Origin: an uncultured Eubacteriales bacterium
GTDB taxonomy: Bacteria > Bacillota > Clostridia > Oscillospirales > Oscillospiraceae
Assembly: GCA_900553135.1 (NCBI GenBank)
Contig: USCO01000093.1
Coordinates: 1-8,589 of the forward strand
Length of the DNA stretch: 8,589 nt
Direction: 5' to 3'
Under the pieces are notes generated by a model, which searched no databases, was not told where the DNA came from, and saw nothing but the letters and a program-made list of their open reading frames with translations. The position numbers were made by a program, and so were the translations under genes. Positions 1-5,996 of this stretch are shown here, in pieces. The stretch's first letter is position 1, and every line of letters begins with the position of its first letter.

Positions 1-1
1 C

Positions 2-301
2 AGTGAGGCGGTGACCAACGCCATTGTCCACGCCTATCCCGACCAGATCGGCAGGATTGTCATGAAGCTGCGCCTGCGCCCGGGAAACGTGCTGGAGGTG
101 GTGGTGCGGGACTGGGGCGTCGGCATCCCGGACGTGGAGCAGGCCCGCACGCCCCTCTTCACCACCGGCAGCCAGGAGCGCTCGGGCATGGGCTTTACCA
201 TCATGGAGAGCTTTATGGACACCCTGCGGGTGCGCTCCACCCCGGGGAAGGGGACCACGGTGACCATGCGGCGGCAGATCGCCCGCCGTATGCCCCGATG
301 A
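2..301 (+). CDS. spoIIAB: Anti-sigma F factor SpoIIAB, 3' part (5' end outside window)
   Basis: The last 99 codons of a GHKL-fold serine kinase/anti-sigma factor; by comparison with the usual length of about 145 residues, some 45 N-terminal residues lie upstream of the window. Visible motifs in order are the N-box SEAVTNAIVHAYP at the edge of the window, the G1 box DWGVGIPD, the family-typical ARTPLFTT segment, and the G2 box ERSGMGFTIMESFMD, all characteristic of SpoIIAB. In the known pathway it binds sigma F and keeps it inactive. It also phosphorylates the anti-anti-sigma factor SpoIIAA with ATP, until dephosphorylated SpoIIAA releases sigma F in the forespore. Its TGA stop overlaps the sigF ATG (ATGA, 298-301). 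spoIIAA would be expected just upstream but cannot be seen. The truncation is due to the window edge; there is no sign of a broken gene. Confidence 0.95.
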   Translation, partial: SEAVTNAIVHAYPDQIGRIVMKLRLRPGNVLEVVVRDWGVGIPDVEQARTPLFTTGSQERSGMGFTIMESFMDTLRVRSTPGKGTTVTMRRQIARRMPR

Positions 302-1017
302 GTGGAACCGTCACCCCGGCCGATCTCCTGCAGGCGGCCCGGGAGGGGGACAACCAGGCCTGCGAGCGGGTACTGGAGGAGAACAACGGCCTCATCTGGT
401 CGGTGGTGCGGCGGTATTACGGCCGGGGCGTGGAGCCGGAGGACCTGTATCAGCTAGGCTGTCTGGGTTTTTTGAAGGCGGTGCGGGGCTTTGACCCCTC
501 CTACGGGACCCAGTTTTCCACCTACGCCGTCCCCAAGATCGCCGGGGAGATTCGCCGCTTTCTACGGGACGACGGCGCGGTGAAGGTGAGCCGGGGCTTG
601 AAGGAGCGGGGGACCGCTCTCCGCTCGGCCCGAAGCCGCCTGTGCGGAGAGCTGGGCCGGGAGCCCGTCCTCTCCGAGCTGGCCCAGGCCACGGGTTTGA
701 CCCCGGAGGAGATCGCCGCAGCGGAGACGGCCACGGAACCCGTGGTGTCCCTGCAATCGGAGACGGGGGACGGCCTCACCCTGGAGGGCGTGCTCAGCGG
801 GGGCGAGATGGAGGAGGGACTGGTGGAGCGCCTAGCCCTGCGCACGGCCATCGAGCGGCTGCCGGAGCGGGAGCGCCAGGTGCTGCTGCTGCGCTATTAC
901 CGGGGCATGACTCAGGCGGTGGCGGCCCGGGTGCTGGGGGTGTCCCAGGTGCAGGTGTCCCGGCTGGAGCGCCGGGGGGTGGAGCGGCTGCGCCAGGAGC
1001 TGCTGCCGCAAACGTAA
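298..1017 (+). CDS. sigF: Forespore-specific RNA polymerase sigma factor SigF (SpoIIAC)
   Basis: A 239-aa sigma-70 family protein, slightly shorter than the B. subtilis protein. Region 2 runs from about residue 28 to 100: core-binding EDLYQLGCLGFLKAV at 48-62, then the FDPSYGTQFSTYAVPKIAGE segment and the hallmark RFLRDDGAVKVSR. A region 3 linker follows (about 101-155). Region 4 (about 181-235) holds the -35-recognising helix-turn-helix around MTQAVAARVLGVSQVQVSRL. These motifs are typical of the SigF/SigB/SigG group, and the spoIIAB neighbour fixes the identity as SigF, the first compartment-specific sporulation sigma factor. The ATG overlaps the spoIIAB stop and has no convincing Shine-Dalgarno sequence, so translation probably depends on coupling to spoIIAB. 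The TAA stop lies at the foot of the terminator stem. Codons are strikingly G/C-ending compared with the genes to its right. Confidence 0.96.
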   Translation: MSGTVTPADLLQAAREGDNQACERVLEENNGLIWSVVRRYYGRGVEPEDLYQLGCLGFLKAVRGFDPSYGTQFSTYAVPKIAGEIRRFLRDDGAVKVSRGLKERGTALRSARSRLCGELGREPVLSELAQATGLTPEEIAAAETATEPVVSLQSETGDGLTLEGVLSGGEMEEGLVERLALRTAIERLPERERQVLLLRYYRGMTQAVAARVLGVSQVQVSRLERRGVERLRQELLPQT

Positions 1018-1053
1018 AGGGACTGCTGCGGAATCCTCCGCGGCAGTCCCTTT
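1016..1053. terminator. Bidirectional intrinsic terminator shared by sigF and the adenylyltransferase gene
   Basis: A 16-bp stem, arms 1016-1031 and 1038-1053, with one G-U wobble and the 6-base loop AATCCT. The core is GGGACTGCTGCGG paired with CCGCGGCAGTCCC, flanked by AAA/TTT. On the + strand it is followed by TTTGTATGTTT, and on the - strand by TTTACGTTT, so it can stop transcripts arriving from either convergent gene. The left arm starts inside the sigF TAA stop codon. The T-tracts are short and interrupted, so efficiency is uncertain although the stem itself is clear. Confidence 0.85.
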
Positions 1054-1076
1054 GTATGTTTAAGCTATCACCGGCG

Positions 1077-1964
1077 TCAGACAGAATCCGAAGCCTGCAT
1101 GGTTTTCTGTACGTGCCGGATATAATTTCGAGAAGCCGTTTCTTCCTGCTCCGGGTAAGAAAACTGAAAGGATTGGGCCACCAGAAGGGCTGCTTTTCGG
1201 AACAGGACATAGGCTGCCTGGATGGCTGCCCAAAAATGCTGGTAGTCGCCGTCGGTGTAGGTTGTTACATATTCCTCGTAAAAATCTGAGGAGAGGTATT
1301 GTTTGAAATATTTGTGCAGCTTTCCGCTGGAGACGGCGTAATCGGTGTACGTTCCAATATACCAATCCAGCATCTGCTCCAGCATATCCCGCACCAGAGT
1401 GTTGTAGGTGGTCATGGCGAAGGGCAGCTCATCCCTTGCGATCCCCTTTGCCACATCGCACAGACACCAGAAAAATTCATTGCAGCACCCATAAAAACCC
1501 CGCTCCGAGGGCTTTTGGATGTAAAACTCCTCGTCGGTGGGGGGCGGAAGCTGGGGCAGGCATCCGATTTTATCCAGGAGAGGGAGGAAGAGCTTGTTGC
1601 GGTTGCGGCCGCGTTCCATGACCGGGAGCAGCTCGATCCCGATGTCGATGCGGTTTCCGTCGTCAAACAGCAGCAGCCAGGAGTAGCTCTCCTCATACCC
1701 TTTTTGGATATGGAACCGCTGCCCATATCCGAATGCGGTGTCCTGCTCCTGCATGAGCGCCACGGTCCCAAACCGGCTCAGCCAGCTGGGGTCCTGGATG
1801 AAGCTGCGGGTTTCCGTCACCACGTACATCACGTCAAAATCCCGGTAGCAGTCCCTGGGGGCCTTGGGGTTGGTCCGCGACCCTTTCAGATAAGCCGCCA
1901 GGACCCGGTCATCTGATTTGGCTGTGTCCAGGATGAGATCCATCATTTCCTGTTCCGTGCGCAA
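1077..1964 (-). CDS. ANT(6)/AadE-family aminoglycoside 6-adenylyltransferase
   Basis: A 295-aa protein that lines up from end to end, from memory, with streptomycin adenylyltransferases (AadE/AadK, ANT(6)), which transfer AMP from ATP to the 6-hydroxyl of streptomycin in the cytoplasm. The N-terminus MRTEQEMMDLIL matches the family start. The nucleotidyltransferase signature is GSR at 28-30 followed by RDFDV (D42, D44), and a third likely metal-binding Asp is D107 in DDGNRIDIGI. The family segments KPSERGFYGCCNEFFW (151-166) and WYIGTYTDYAVSSGKLHKY (201-219) follow in the C-terminal helical domain. The start is TTG at 1964-1962, chosen because it gives the family N-terminus and has AGGAGG 7 bases upstream; the next ATG codons would cut off conserved residues. 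The gene looks intact. Its base composition resembles its neighbours and not the AT-rich aadE of mobile Gram-positive elements, which suggests a chromosomal homologue. The real substrate is unproven. Confidence 0.85.
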   Translation of the reverse strand: MRTEQEMMDLILDTAKSDDRVLAAYLKGSRTNPKAPRDCYRDFDVMYVVTETRSFIQDPSWLSRFGTVALMQEQDTAFGYGQRFHIQKGYEESYSWLLLFDDGNRIDIGIELLPVMERGRNRNKLFLPLLDKIGCLPQLPPPTDEEFYIQKPSERGFYGCCNEFFWCLCDVAKGIARDELPFAMTTYNTLVRDMLEQMLDWYIGTYTDYAVSSGKLHKYFKQYLSSDFYEEYVTTYTDGDYQHFWAAIQAAYVLFRKAALLVAQSFQFSYPEQEETASRNYIRHVQKTMQASDSV

Positions 1965-1971
1965 TGTCCTT

Positions 1972-1977
1972 CCTCCT
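1972..1977 (-). promoter_or_regulatory. Ribosome binding site fixing the TTG start of the adenylyltransferase gene
   Basis: On the minus strand, AGGAGG lies 7 bases before the TTG at 1964-1962 (AGGAGGAAGGACATTG). This is a perfect anti-16S match at ideal spacing. It supports the TTG over the in-frame ATG codons at 1944-1946 and 1941-1943. Confidence 0.8.
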
Positions 1978-1997
1978 CGCTTGACTCTGTGGGAACC

Positions 1998-2026
1998 ATC
2001 ATATCACGGGGAGGGAGCCACTGCAA
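1998..2026 (-). promoter_or_regulatory. Putative sigma-A promoter of the adenylyltransferase gene
   Basis: On the minus strand the -10 TATGAT (1998-2003) is preceded by TGA, giving an extended -10. A weak -35, TTGCAG (2021-2026), lies 17 bases upstream. The predicted start of transcription near 1991 gives a leader of roughly 26 bases containing the AGGAGG site. The promoter sits between the upstream unit's terminator (2052-2093) and the gene, as expected for an independent transcription unit. Confidence 0.5.
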
Positions 2027-2051
2027 GATAGGCCCTGGTGATCTTCCCGGG

Positions 2052-2093
2052 AAAAAACGAGAGGGCATCACATGGAAATTGCGATGCCCTCTC
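2052..2093 (-). terminator. Intrinsic terminator of the CDF/DMT transporter unit
   Basis: A perfect 11-bp stem, GAGAGGGCATC (2059-2069) with GATGCCCTCTC (2083-2093), and a 13-base loop. On the minus strand the stem is followed by G and then six T (2052-2057). It begins 8 bases after the DMT transporter stop codon, so it ends the transcript that starts at the riboswitch promoter. Confidence 0.9.
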
Positions 2094-2101
2094 TTCAAAT
2101 G

Positions 2102-2968
2102 CTATCCGAAAAAGGTCATGATCAGTGTTCCGACGGTCATCAGGCAAAGACCGGCTGCGGCCCGCTTGCTCAGCGTTTCTCCAAATACAAAATAGGAAAA
2201 TGCTATGGTGAGCAGGATGCTCATTTTATCAATGGGAACCACAATGCTGACCACGCCGTTTTGAATGGCGTAATAATAGCACAGCCAGGAAGCGCCTGTG
2301 GCAATGCCGGAGAAGAACAAGAAAATGAGTTCCTTCTGATCCAGGTGGCGCAGCTGGGATTGCTTGCCTTTCATAAAGACGATGACCCATGCCATAATCA
2401 GGACCACCACCGTTCGGATCGCCGTCCCCAGATTCGACTCTACTCCGGTGATCCCCATTTTTCCCAGAATGGAGGTCAGTGCGGCAAACACCGCCGAGCC
2501 GATGGCGTAGAGAATATAGGAGCGATCTGTGACCTCATTGCCTTGGGCCTTTTTCTCCACCATGAGAAGAATTCCAATGCCGAGCAGAACGGTGCTGATC
2601 AATTTTATGAGGAGATGCTCTGTTTCTCCAAAGCAAATGATGGCCAGCAGAACGGAGAGGATGGTGCTGGATTTGTCAATGGGCACGACCTTGTTGACGT
2701 CTCCCAGGGACAGTGCTTTGAAGTAACAGATCCAGGAAGCACCCGTTGCAGCGCCGGACAAGATCAAAAACAGCAGCGAGCGGGAAGAGATCTGTGTGAT
2801 GGTTCCGGCGGAGCCCACCACAAAGACCATCAGCCAGGAAAAGATCAATACGATCACGGTCCGAATCGCCGTTGCAACATCAGAGTCCGTTTTTTTGATG
2901 CCGCATTTTGCGAGAATGGCCGTTAATCCCGCAAAAACCGATGATAAAATTGCTGCCGCCAGCCACAT
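2102..2968 (-). CDS. DMT-superfamily EamA-type transporter built of two near-identical halves
   Basis: A 288-aa, very hydrophobic protein with about ten predicted membrane helices in two five-helix halves, the EamA/drug-metabolite transporter plan in the inner membrane. The halves repeat with a constant offset of 149 residues: AIRT at 34 and 183, SGAATGASW at 71 and SGIATGASW at 220, VVPIDK at 94 and 243, FGET at 113 and 262. A gapless hand comparison over about 107 positions gives roughly half identical residues, far closer than in ordinary two-domain EamA proteins. Each half resembles the single-domain EamA proteins of about 140 aa. The ATG has GGGAGG about 9 bases upstream. It lies 77 bases downstream of the CDF gene on the same strand with no terminator between, so it is probably co-transcribed and under riboswitch control. 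The substrate is unknown; a link to metal stress is only inferred from context. Confidence 0.85.
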   Translation of the reverse strand: MWLAAAILSSVFAGLTAILAKCGIKKTDSDVATAIRTVIVLIFSWLMVFVVGSAGTITQISSRSLLFLILSGAATGASWICYFKALSLGDVNKVVPIDKSSTILSVLLAIICFGETEHLLIKLISTVLLGIGILLMVEKKAQGNEVTDRSYILYAIGSAVFAALTSILGKMGITGVESNLGTAIRTVVVLIMAWVIVFMKGKQSQLRHLDQKELIFLFFSGIATGASWLCYYYAIQNGVVSIVVPIDKMSILLTIAFSYFVFGETLSKRAAAGLCLMTVGTLIMTFFG

Positions 2969-3045
2969 GTTCCGTTCCTCCCTTTGCCCGTGCTATCTGC
3001 CCAGGGGTGCTTCCTTATGTCCAGATTTTCGGAGTTTTGCGGCAA

Positions 3046-3975
3046 TCAGCCCGGGGCATTGGCGGGATTCAGGTGGATCATAATGTGCTTCACATCCGGG
3101 AAGGTACGCTCCACCTGATCGTGGACGTGCTCCGCCACCTGATGGGCGTCCCGCAAGGACTTTTCCCCGTCTACCTGGATCTCCAGGTCAATATAGACCT
3201 TGTTGCCGAACATTCTGGAACGGAGCAGATCCACATGGACCACGCCCTCCTGGGCGGCAATGTATCGCTCCATCTGCTTCTCATAGCCCTCCCCGCAGGA
3301 GGTGTCCAGCAGCTTGACCACGCCGTCTTTCAGAATGTCGTAAGAGGCCTTCACGATAAACAGGCAGATCACCACGCTGGCCACGGAGTCCATTACAGGA
3401 AAGCCCAGCATAGCGCCGCCGATGCCCAAGAGGGAGCCGATGGAAGAAAACGCGTCGGAGCGGTGGTGCCAGGCGTCGGCCAGAAAGGCCGAGGAATGAA
3501 TGAGGTTGGCATAATGACGGGTGTACCAATACATGGCTTCCTTGCTCACAATGGAAACGATGGCGGCCACCAGAGCAATGGCGCTGGGGATGGCAAGGGT
3601 TTCATAGCTGCCGGAAAGGATGTTCTCCAGGCCCACTTTGCCCACGCCCAGTCCGGTTGCCAGGAGAATGATGCCCAGCAGCAGGGACGCGATGCACTCG
3701 ATTCGCTCGTGCCCATAGGGGTGGTCGGAATCCGCTTCTTTCTTGGAGATCTTTACGCCGATCCAGGCGATTACCGTGGTGATTACATCGGAAAAGGAAT
3801 GGATGGAATCGGAGATCATGGCGCCGGAGTTTCCTACGATTCCGGCAAAGAGTTTGAATCCGGACAATACCGCGTTGCCTGCCACGCTGACAAAGGACAT
3901 TTTGCGAATGGCAGCCGCTTCGTCAATGGTGCTGCTGCGGGAAACGGTGTCGGTCTGCTGTTCCACTGGTTTCAT
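3046..3975 (-). CDS. Cation diffusion facilitator (CDF) metal efflux transporter
   Basis: A 309-aa CDF-family proton-coupled divalent-metal exporter of the cytoplasmic membrane. Six membrane helices (about residues 28-222) precede a cytosolic ferredoxin-like domain (about 225-305). Likely metal-binding residues are in DSIHSFSD of helix 2 (D56, H59, D63) and in ADAWHHRSD of helix 5 (D168, H170, H171, D174). The conserved loop HPYGHERIE (85-93) and the cytosolic histidines H278, H283, H285, H297 and H301 also fit the family. The ATG is preceded by AGGAGG 7 bases upstream. A NiCo riboswitch and promoter lie directly upstream, which points to cobalt/nickel (or possibly iron) as substrate; sequence alone would not separate this from Zn/Mn/Fe exporters. 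The N-terminal extension of about 25 residues is polar and variable. The gene is intact and probably forms an operon with the DMT gene downstream. Confidence 0.92.
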   Translation of the reverse strand: MKPVEQQTDTVSRSSTIDEAAAIRKMSFVSVAGNAVLSGFKLFAGIVGNSGAMISDSIHSFSDVITTVIAWIGVKISKKEADSDHPYGHERIECIASLLLGIILLATGLGVGKVGLENILSGSYETLAIPSAIALVAAIVSIVSKEAMYWYTRHYANLIHSSAFLADAWHHRSDAFSSIGSLLGIGGAMLGFPVMDSVASVVICLFIVKASYDILKDGVVKLLDTSCGEGYEKQMERYIAAQEGVVHVDLLRSRMFGNKVYIDLEIQVDGEKSLRDAHQVAEHVHDQVERTFPDVKHIMIHLNPANAPG

Positions 3976-4058
3976 TGAAATTCCTCCTACTCATAGTGGA
4001 TGGTCAGGGATGGCTCTTATCCGCACACATTCAAATTCTCGTTTCCCCAGGTGAATAG

Positions 4059-4098
4059 AAAAAAGCACCTGCGGGGCATACAACTGTCCCGCAGATGC
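4059..4098 (-). terminator. Riboswitch-controlled intrinsic terminator ahead of the CDF gene
   Basis: On the minus strand GCATCTGCGGG (4088-4098) pairs with CCCGCAGGTGC (4065-4075): 11 bp with one G-U, a 12-base loop, and then six T (4059-4064). The 5' arm uses the 3' strand of aptamer helix P4 and the start of the conserved GGGACAG, and the loop contains the 3' strand of P1. Terminator and folded aptamer therefore exclude each other, the arrangement of a metal-induced ON switch. Confidence 0.9.
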
Positions 4099-4161
4099 TT
4101 AACGCCTGCTGCCATGGTGGCCCGGCAAATGGCCGGGTGGCCATCGCCTGTTCAGTTTGTA
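4079..4161 (-). promoter_or_regulatory. NiCo (czcD) riboswitch aptamer
   Basis: Read on the minus strand this matches the four-helix NiCo aptamer as I remember it from the published crystal-structure RNA. P1 is TACAAACTG (4153-4161) with CAGTTGTA (4079-4086), one A bulged. ACTGAACAGGCG follows. P2 is ATGGCC-ACCC-GGCCAT (4129-4144), then GCCGG. P3 is GCCA-CCA-TGGC (4111-4121). P4 is an imperfect hairpin from GCAGG to TCTGC (4091-4109), then the conserved GCGGGACAG joining back to P1. Strand order and junction sequences agree with the remembered RNA, including CAGGC before P2, GCCGG between P2 and P3, and GGGACAG before the P1 3' strand. The family binds Co(II) and Ni(II) cooperatively, and Fe(II) has also been proposed as ligand. 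Position before a CDF exporter is the family's classic context. P3 and P4 are short here. Confidence 0.88.
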
Positions 4162-4173
4162 CTGTTGAACTCG

Positions 4174-4189
4174 CATTCCAAATGGAATG
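4174..4189 (-). repeat. Leader hairpin 5' of the riboswitch
   Basis: CATTCC-ATTT-GGAATG forms a 6-bp hairpin in the transcribed leader between the predicted transcription start (about 4207) and aptamer helix P1. It could act as a folding insulator or 5' stabiliser of the RNA. It is not part of the known aptamer core, and chance occurrence is possible. Confidence 0.4.
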
Positions 4190-4213
4190 TAATGCAGTGC
4201 AAAGAGTGACTTA

Positions 4214-4242
4214 ACTTTACAGGGGAAATGGCCCTTTGTCAA
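4214..4242 (-). promoter_or_regulatory. Sigma-A promoter of the riboswitch/CDF/DMT unit
   Basis: On the minus strand a perfect -35 TTGACA (4237-4242) is followed after exactly 17 bases by the -10 TAAAGT (4214-4219, 4 of 6 consensus). Transcription would begin near 4207, about 45 bases before aptamer helix P1. Position relative to the riboswitch strongly supports it. The segment 4243-4424 between this promoter and the next gene holds nothing else that I can support. Confidence 0.8.
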
Positions 4243-4424
4243 GCATTCTTTTTCTGAATTTTTGGGACAGACCGCTGTGCCTGTCGCAAAATGTAACACC
4301 GGCCATGAAACTGAGAAAAGAGGGAAGCCATGGTTTTGCCTGTCTGAGCCCTGAGTCATCCGGACTTATCCTATGCGCCCGGCCTGGTTCTGGTGCAAAC
4401 CACGACCGTTCCCATAGAAACGCT

Positions 4425-5996
4425 TTACATGCGCAGGCGGAAGGTTTGGGGCGCAAATTTATAGACCAGAATACTGGCGGCAACGGAGTACAGCACGCAA
4501 AAAACGATACATGCCACGCCGAACACCAGAATGGGCAGGCGCAGGTTCATCATGACATAGCACACCACATAGGTCAAACTCATCACGATGCGATAGGTGC
4601 CGCTTTTCATCTCAGTCCCGGCGGTGTAGGGCTGGAGCAGATAGTAGGCGGTCAGGTAGTGGATGGAAAAGAACATGCTCATGGCCAAGATAGATACCAC
4701 CAGCACCACGTAGTCCAGGGGATTTTCCGTACCGCCGGAGACGAACAAGATCACCGCCAGACCAAAGCCGATGACCAGAGCGGGCAGGGCGTTTACCTTC
4801 ATGATCTCCCACAGGCGGATCTGGAACAGCCGCAGCACAAATTTGGGCTGCTTGTAGAAGGAGTAGGTCAGCAAACTGTGGTCGCAGTTCATAAACAGGG
4901 CGTTGGTGAAGTTGGTTCCCCGGTTAATCATGTACATGATAAAGGAGAAGTAGGGGAGCCAGGTCATGACCACCCCATTGATCTCTGCCTTTGTCTCCGG
5001 TTTATAGTACATCAGCATTAGGGCACCGCAGCAGAGGACTGCACAGCCAACGGCAATTCGGATGGTGGAGCGCCACAGAATTTTCCGGTGGCGCTTGATG
5101 AACAGCTCATTGAGATACTCAAAGCCTTTTTTCTGACTGGTAATGGCGGTGTCCGTGGAGATGAGCCGTTCGTTGGCTTTTTTGGCCGCCTTTTTGGTCT
5201 TGTCCATCTGGGAGAAGAGATTGGCCAGCAGCTCTTGATGGAATTCCCGGAAATACCGGTAGGAGATGATGTGATGCAGCCCCAGCAGACCTGCCGGGAT
5301 GCAAAGGACCCACAGAACAGCGGATACCTCCAGAGGAAGGACGATCTCCACCAGCAGGGGCAGATAGGCCAGAGCCAGCAGGACAGCAGAGAGAATCCAG
5401 GGCCATTTTTTCCATTTGCTGTCGTTGCGCACATGGCCGGTTTTCACATAATCCAACAGGGAATAGGAATCTGCCGCCAGCTTGGTGCCCGCCACAGCAA
5501 AGGGGATGAGCAGGCACAGCCACAGGGGAACGCCCCGGCTCCAGCCAAACAGCAGCACACAGGGAAGAAAGCCCACCACGACCTTTATGAGGTAATAGCC
5601 GTAGTTGACCAGGGTGTAGGAGCGGGCGTTCATCCGCAGCAGGATTATGGCGTAGTATTTGTCCCGCGTGACGTCAAACAGAGTGGTGTTCATGAAGGAG
5701 CCCGCCAGAGTCAGCAGGAACAGAATATGTAAGAACGCTTCTCTGGACTGAAACTCCGGCCGGAGCAGTCCCAGACCACAGACCATGAGGACAAAATAGA
5801 GGAATTTAAAGAGAAAAATGGTGATGAGCCCCCAAAGGATCGCCAGAAGATTGGCGAAAATCTTCAGCCCCCGGACCTGATACAGGGCATCGGGCAGAAT
5901 TTGCTTGATTCCTGGGATTTGCTTCAGGGCATGGAGGATGGCGTTGACCCGATAGGTGTTTTTCAGGGAAAAGGACAGCCGCAATGTCTTAAGCAT
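4425..5996 (-). CDS. Large polytopic ABC transporter permease, function unknown
   Basis: A 523-aa membrane protein with roughly 11-12 hydrophobic segments. By eye they lie near residues 45-78, 87-105, 135-152, 157-175, 200-218 and 223-242, then after a charged cytosolic stretch near 310-330, 343-356, 400-420, 428-452, 470-485 and 488-512. The cytosolic stretch at about 245-305 is rich in Lys and Arg. I see no FtsX/MacB-type extracellular domain and no solute-binding protein gene nearby, so it is more likely an exporter of the ABC-2 kind, possibly EcsB-like, than an importer. The ATG (5996) lies inside the end of the ATPase gene (8-base overlap) and is preceded by AGAGG, so the two are translationally coupled and should form one complex. 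The substrate cannot be read from the sequence. No clear terminator follows the stop. Confidence 0.8.
   Translation of the reverse strand: MLKTLRLSFSLKNTYRVNAILHALKQIPGIKQILPDALYQVRGLKIFANLLAILWGLITIFLFKFLYFVLMVCGLGLLRPEFQSREAFLHILFLLTLAGSFMNTTLFDVTRDKYYAIILLRMNARSYTLVNYGYYLIKVVVGFLPCVLLFGWSRGVPLWLCLLIPFAVAGTKLAADSYSLLDYVKTGHVRNDSKWKKWPWILSAVLLALAYLPLLVEIVLPLEVSAVLWVLCIPAGLLGLHHIISYRYFREFHQELLANLFSQMDKTKKAAKKANERLISTDTAITSQKKGFEYLNELFIKRHRKILWRSTIRIAVGCAVLCCGALMLMYYKPETKAEINGVVMTWLPYFSFIMYMINRGTNFTNALFMNCDHSLLTYSFYKQPKFVLRLFQIRLWEIMKVNALPALVIGFGLAVILFVSGGTENPLDYVVLVVSILAMSMFFSIHYLTAYYLLQPYTAGTEMKSGTYRIVMSLTYVVCYVMMNLRLPILVFGVACIVFCVLYSVAASILVYKFAPQTFRLRM

Noticed and set aside
642..1289. A 215-codon + strand reading frame overlapping the sigF 3' half
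   Set aside because: It is a Gly/Ala/Pro-rich out-of-frame shadow of GC-rich sigF and runs through the terminator; no domain and no ribosome binding site.
2072..2926. Long + strand frame opposite the DMT transporter
   Set aside because: Antisense shadow; the minus strand encodes a clear duplicated membrane protein with conserved motifs and a good ribosome binding site.
2908..3978. 356-codon + strand frame opposite the CDF gene
   Set aside because: The translation is a His/Gly/Gln-rich mirror of the CDF gene; the CDF motifs on the minus strand are unmistakable.
4264..4287. GGGACAG plus a GACAG/CTGTC hairpin on the + strand, resembling the riboswitch element
   Set aside because: Only a 5-bp stem with no P2-P4 helices, no T-tract and no downstream + strand gene; a chance match to a short motif.
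4243..4424. Gap between the permease stop and the riboswitch promoter, searched for a terminator or small RNA
   Set aside because: Only weak short hairpins without a T-run on the minus strand; nothing supportable.
4217..4483. 88-codon minus frame covering the gap and the end of the permease gene
   Set aside because: It overlaps the permease end and the riboswitch promoter, with no ribosome binding site and no recognisable protein features.
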